A DNA stretch of 64,000 bases from AWTP1-13 sp963775835 (GTDB taxonomy: Bacteria; Pseudomonadota; Alphaproteobacteria; Rhizobiales; Hyphomicrobiaceae), in NCBI GenBank assembly GCA_963775835.1, contig CAVZKV010000012.1:310001-374000 (forward strand), read 5' to 3'. Each line of letters starts with the position of its first letter. The first letter of the stretch is position 1. This document shows positions 61,726 to 64,000 of this stretch, piece by piece. The notes beneath the pieces were generated by a model that saw nothing but the letters and a program-made list of their open reading frames with translations, did no database searches and was not told the DNA's origin. The translations under genes and the position numbers were made by a program.

Positions 61726-61941
61726 ATGGGCAACACCGCAAGGCTGAAAGTTCGCGTCAACAGGGACAAATGCCAGGGGCACAATCGTTGCAAGGCGATC
61801 GCTCCGGAGTTGTTCGAGCTCGACGAGTATGGCAACGCACGCGAGGTCAACGACGGCTCGGTTCCCCCGGAACTGGAAGAAAAGGCCTACCTCGCCAAAT
61901 CCAACTGCCCCGAGTTCGCGGTCGAGATCGTCGAGAAGTGA
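61726..61941 (+). CDS. Small [3Fe-4S]-type ferredoxin of a P450
   Basis: This 71-residue ferredoxin starts at ATG 61726 with GGAAGG upstream. Cys16, Cys22 and Cys61 (CQGHNRC and NCP) give the three-cysteine pattern of P450-associated [3Fe-4S] ferredoxins, with APELFELDEYGNA between. It lies 11 bases before the cytochrome P450 start, so it is very probably its electron donor. A reductase is not seen nearby. Confidence 0.87.
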   Translation: MGNTARLKVRVNRDKCQGHNRCKAIAPELFELDEYGNAREVNDGSVPPELEEKAYLAKSNCPEFAVEIVEK

Positions 61942-61952
61942 GAGAGCGCGCA

Positions 61953-63143
61953 ATGAGCGAACGACCGCCCGTCAAGGACTGGGCCACCGACTTCGATCAC
62001 CTTGATCCGCGCTGGATCAACGATCCGTTCCCGATCTGGGAGGAAATGCGCAAGGGCTGCCCGATCGCCCATACCGATCGCTTCATGGGCGTCTACTTCC
62101 CGTCGCGCTATGCCGACGTGCGGGCCATTGCTTACGATACCGAGCACTTCTCATCCCGCCGCGTGGTCGTTCGCGAAACGCCGCCGCCACGCGTCCCGGC
62201 TCCGCCCATTACCTCGGATCCGCCGGAGCACCGCCCCGCGCGCATGGTCCTGCTGCCCCCCTTCACACCCGATCAGATGAAGAAGCTCGAGCCGCGGGCG
62301 CGGGCGCTGGCAAACGAGCTGATCGATAAATTCATCGATCGTGGCGGCTGCGATGCCGCGGTCGAGTACGCGCAGGAAATACCCGTGCGTCTCATAGCCC
62401 ATCTCTTGGGCCTGCCGGAGGAGGACGGGGACCTCTACCGGCAATGGATCAAAGGCATCCTCGAGGACGGCATTACCGACAACAGCGCGTTGATGCAGGC
62501 CGTCGGCGAAATGACCCATTACTTCATGGGCCATGTGCATGACCGCCTGGAGAAGCCGGGCGACGACCTCATCAGCTACTTGAACAAAACCCAGCTCAAC
62601 GGCGAACCGATGAGCACTGAAAACGTCATCGGCTCCTTGCGGCTGTTGTTGATCGCTGGCATCGACACGACCTGGAGCGCGATCGGCTCGTGCCTGTGGC
62701 ACTTGGCCAAGACCCCGACGGATCGTCGGCGCCTCGGCAAAGAACCCGAGCTGATGCCGCTCGCCATCGAGGAGTTCTTGCGCGCCTTTGCTCCGGTCAC
62801 CATGGCGCGAGAGGTCAAGAGGCAGACGCAGATCAACGGTTGCACCTTCAAGGAAGGGCAAATGGTGCTGCTCTCTTTCCCGGCCGCCAATCGCGATCCG
62901 GAAATGTTTCCCGAGGCCGATCAGGTCATCATCGATCGCAAGGAAAACCGCCACGCCGCCTTCGGCCTCGGCATCCATCGCTGCATCGGGTCCAACCTGG
63001 CGCGCCTGGAGATGACCGTTGCCGTCGAGGAGTTCTTGCGGCGGATCCCCGAGTTCAGCCTGGCCGGCGAGGTCAAATGGTCCGAAGGTACCGTGCGCGG
63101 TCCCCGTCTCCTGCCCGTCAGCTTCCCACTTGGGCAAGCCTAG
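61953..63143 (+). CDS. Cytochrome P450
   Basis: This is a 396-residue soluble bacterial P450. The heme-ligand loop FGLGIHRCIG carries Cys344; the I-helix has LLIAGIDTTWSAIG, with the acid-alcohol pair, and the ExxR motif is in EEFLRAF. The product catalyses oxidation using electrons from the adjacent ferredoxin. ATG 61953 is chosen because the frame upstream runs through the ferredoxin gene. The substrate is unknown. Confidence 0.94.
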   Translation: MSERPPVKDWATDFDHLDPRWINDPFPIWEEMRKGCPIAHTDRFMGVYFPSRYADVRAIAYDTEHFSSRRVVVRETPPPRVPAPPITSDPPEHRPARMVLLPPFTPDQMKKLEPRARALANELIDKFIDRGGCDAAVEYAQEIPVRLIAHLLGLPEEDGDLYRQWIKGILEDGITDNSALMQAVGEMTHYFMGHVHDRLEKPGDDLISYLNKTQLNGEPMSTENVIGSLRLLLIAGIDTTWSAIGSCLWHLAKTPTDRRRLGKEPELMPLAIEEFLRAFAPVTMAREVKRQTQINGCTFKEGQMVLLSFPAANRDPEMFPEADQVIIDRKENRHAAFGLGIHRCIGSNLARLEMTVAVEEFLRRIPEFSLAGEVKWSEGTVRGPRLLPVSFPLGQA

Positions 63144-63261
63144 CGGCTTGAGCGCAGCAACTGTCCCCGCCGCCGGCAGGCTCGACGCGGGCCGTGGACC
63201 AACGGGGCGGCACGCGCTAGTAGAACGTCACCTTGCACCCCCCGCGCTGCCAGCCACGCCC

Positions 63262-63900
63262 ATGCCCCTCAAAGCCGCCATCGTCCCCGTGACGCCGTTC
63301 CAGCAGAACTGCACCTTCCTGTGGGACGAAGACAGCAAGCGCGGTGTCGTCGTCGACCCCGGCGGCGACCTCGATCGCATCCAAGCCGGCCTCGATCAGG
63401 TGGGCCTCCTCGTCGAGAAGATCATTCTCACGCACGGCCACATCGATCACGCCGGCGCTGCCGCCGAATTGAAGGAAAAACTGGGTGGGGTACCGATCGA
63501 GGGGCCGCATCGGGCCGACCAGTTCCTGCTCGACGGCCTGGCCGCGCAAGCACGCTCCTACGGTTTGGCCGATGGGCGCAACGTCACTCCCGACCGCTGG
63601 CTGAGCGAAGGCGACAGCGTCAGTGCGGCGGGGCTCGACTTTGCGGTACTACACTGCCCGGGGCATTCGCCGGGTTCGGTCGTGCTTGTCAACGAGGCCC
63701 AGCGCCTGGCACTCGTGGGTGACGTGCTATTCCGCGGCTCGATCGGGCGCACCGATTTTCCCTATGGCGACCACGCGGCGCTGATCGAGGGCATCAAAAC
63801 CAAGTTGCTCCCCCTCGGCGACGATTTGGTCTTTATCTGCGGGCACGGGCCGATGAGCACGATCGGCGAGGAACGCCGTAGCAATCCCTTCCTCGCCTGA
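63262..63900 (+). CDS. Metallo-beta-lactamase-fold hydrolase (GloB/YcbL-like)
   Basis: This 212-residue protein has VVVDPGGDLDRI, the zinc motif LTHGHIDHAGA (HxHxDH), LHCPGHSPGSVVL with a metal His, LVGDVLFRGSIGRTDFPYGD, and FICGHGPMSTIGEE. The layout matches type II glyoxalase-like MBL hydrolases such as YcbL. ATG 63262 gives the family length. It is 118 bases after the P450 and ends 5 bases before a converging gene. Substrate unknown; hydroxyacylglutathione hydrolase activity is possible. Confidence 0.88.
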   Translation: MPLKAAIVPVTPFQQNCTFLWDEDSKRGVVVDPGGDLDRIQAGLDQVGLLVEKIILTHGHIDHAGAAAELKEKLGGVPIEGPHRADQFLLDGLAAQARSYGLADGRNVTPDRWLSEGDSVSAAGLDFAVLHCPGHSPGSVVLVNEAQRLALVGDVLFRGSIGRTDFPYGDHAALIEGIKTKLLPLGDDLVFICGHGPMSTIGEERRSNPFLA

Positions 63901-63905
63901 AGCCG

Positions 63906-64000
63906 TCAGTCGCGGCGTAAATTCACGTTCACGGCCTTGAGCGCCACGCCTTGGGTGGCGACCGAGATGACCTGGCTCTTGCCATCGGTCGTGACCGCCA
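63906..64000 (-). CDS. 3' end of an unidentified gene
   Basis: The minus strand has an open frame from the window edge to TGA 63906-63908. The visible end reads VTTDGKSQVISVATQGVAL followed by KAVNVNLRRD. It lies 5 bases from the converging MBL gene. Too little is seen to assign a family. Confidence 0.5.
   Translation of the reverse strand, partial: AVTTDGKSQVISVATQGVALKAVNVNLRRD

Overview
This 64 kb window is GC-rich chromosomal DNA from an alphaproteobacterium. The evidence is a full-length CtrA (Asp51) close to SciP (DUF1153) and a FliJ-like gene, the order ruvC-ruvA-ruvB-ybgC-tolQRAB-pal-cpoB-tilS-ftsH, an Rrf2/IscR-led suf operon, a PmtA-type phospholipid methyltransferase, and a 6S-like RNA beside 5-formyl-THF cyclo-ligase. 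I cannot name the order or genus. No phage, transposon, integron, CRISPR array, rRNA or tRNA was seen; the window is mostly core genome with local accessory insertions.

Layout. 1-1067 (minus): a DUF1285 gene cut by the window edge and an AhpD-like protein. 1265-8236 (plus): an envelope-stress type operon of MoxR ATPase, DUF58 protein, BatA/DUF4159 membrane protein and a VWA/amidotransferase-like membrane protein. 8467-10135: a YeiH-type exporter with a 56-residue membrane partner. 10212-12493: a hot-dog thioesterase and a zinc phospholipase C/DUF4332 fusion. 12624-20187 (minus): the suf operon, rrf2-iscS-sufB-(DUF4926-like)-sufC-sufD-sufS-sufT. 20455-28513: alpha/beta hydrolase, anmK, tyrS, aldo/keto reductase and a large AsmA/YhdP-like protein. 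28700-48475 (minus): the yebC-ruvCAB-ybgC-tol-pal-cpoB-tilS-ftsH backbone, interrupted by a TauE/SafE permease, a Tat metallophosphoesterase, a second thioesterase, two tandem micro-lipoproteins, a Pal paralogue and an AT3-SGNH acyltransferase. 48891-51104 (minus): ymdB-type phosphodiesterase, 5-formyl-THF cyclo-ligase, a probable 6S RNA and a coiled-coil protein. 51377-58033: gapA, MFS transporter, MAPEG protein, SGNH esterase, class I aldolase, pmtA, mnmA. 58339-61140: sciP, a lipoprotein, fliJ and ctrA. 61388-64000: biotinyl carrier, ferredoxin, cytochrome P450, metallo-beta-lactamase-fold hydrolase and the 3' end of an unidentified gene.

Three conserved genes (sufB, the Pal paralogue, ruvB) each carry a single-base frameshift at a short homopolymer. 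Because they sit in otherwise perfect genes, sequencing or assembly error is the first explanation to exclude. The most novel-looking item is a pair of tandem 43- and 39-residue lipoprotein genes between tolB and pal; they share a core motif despite many synonymous differences, which is strong evidence that they encode real peptides.
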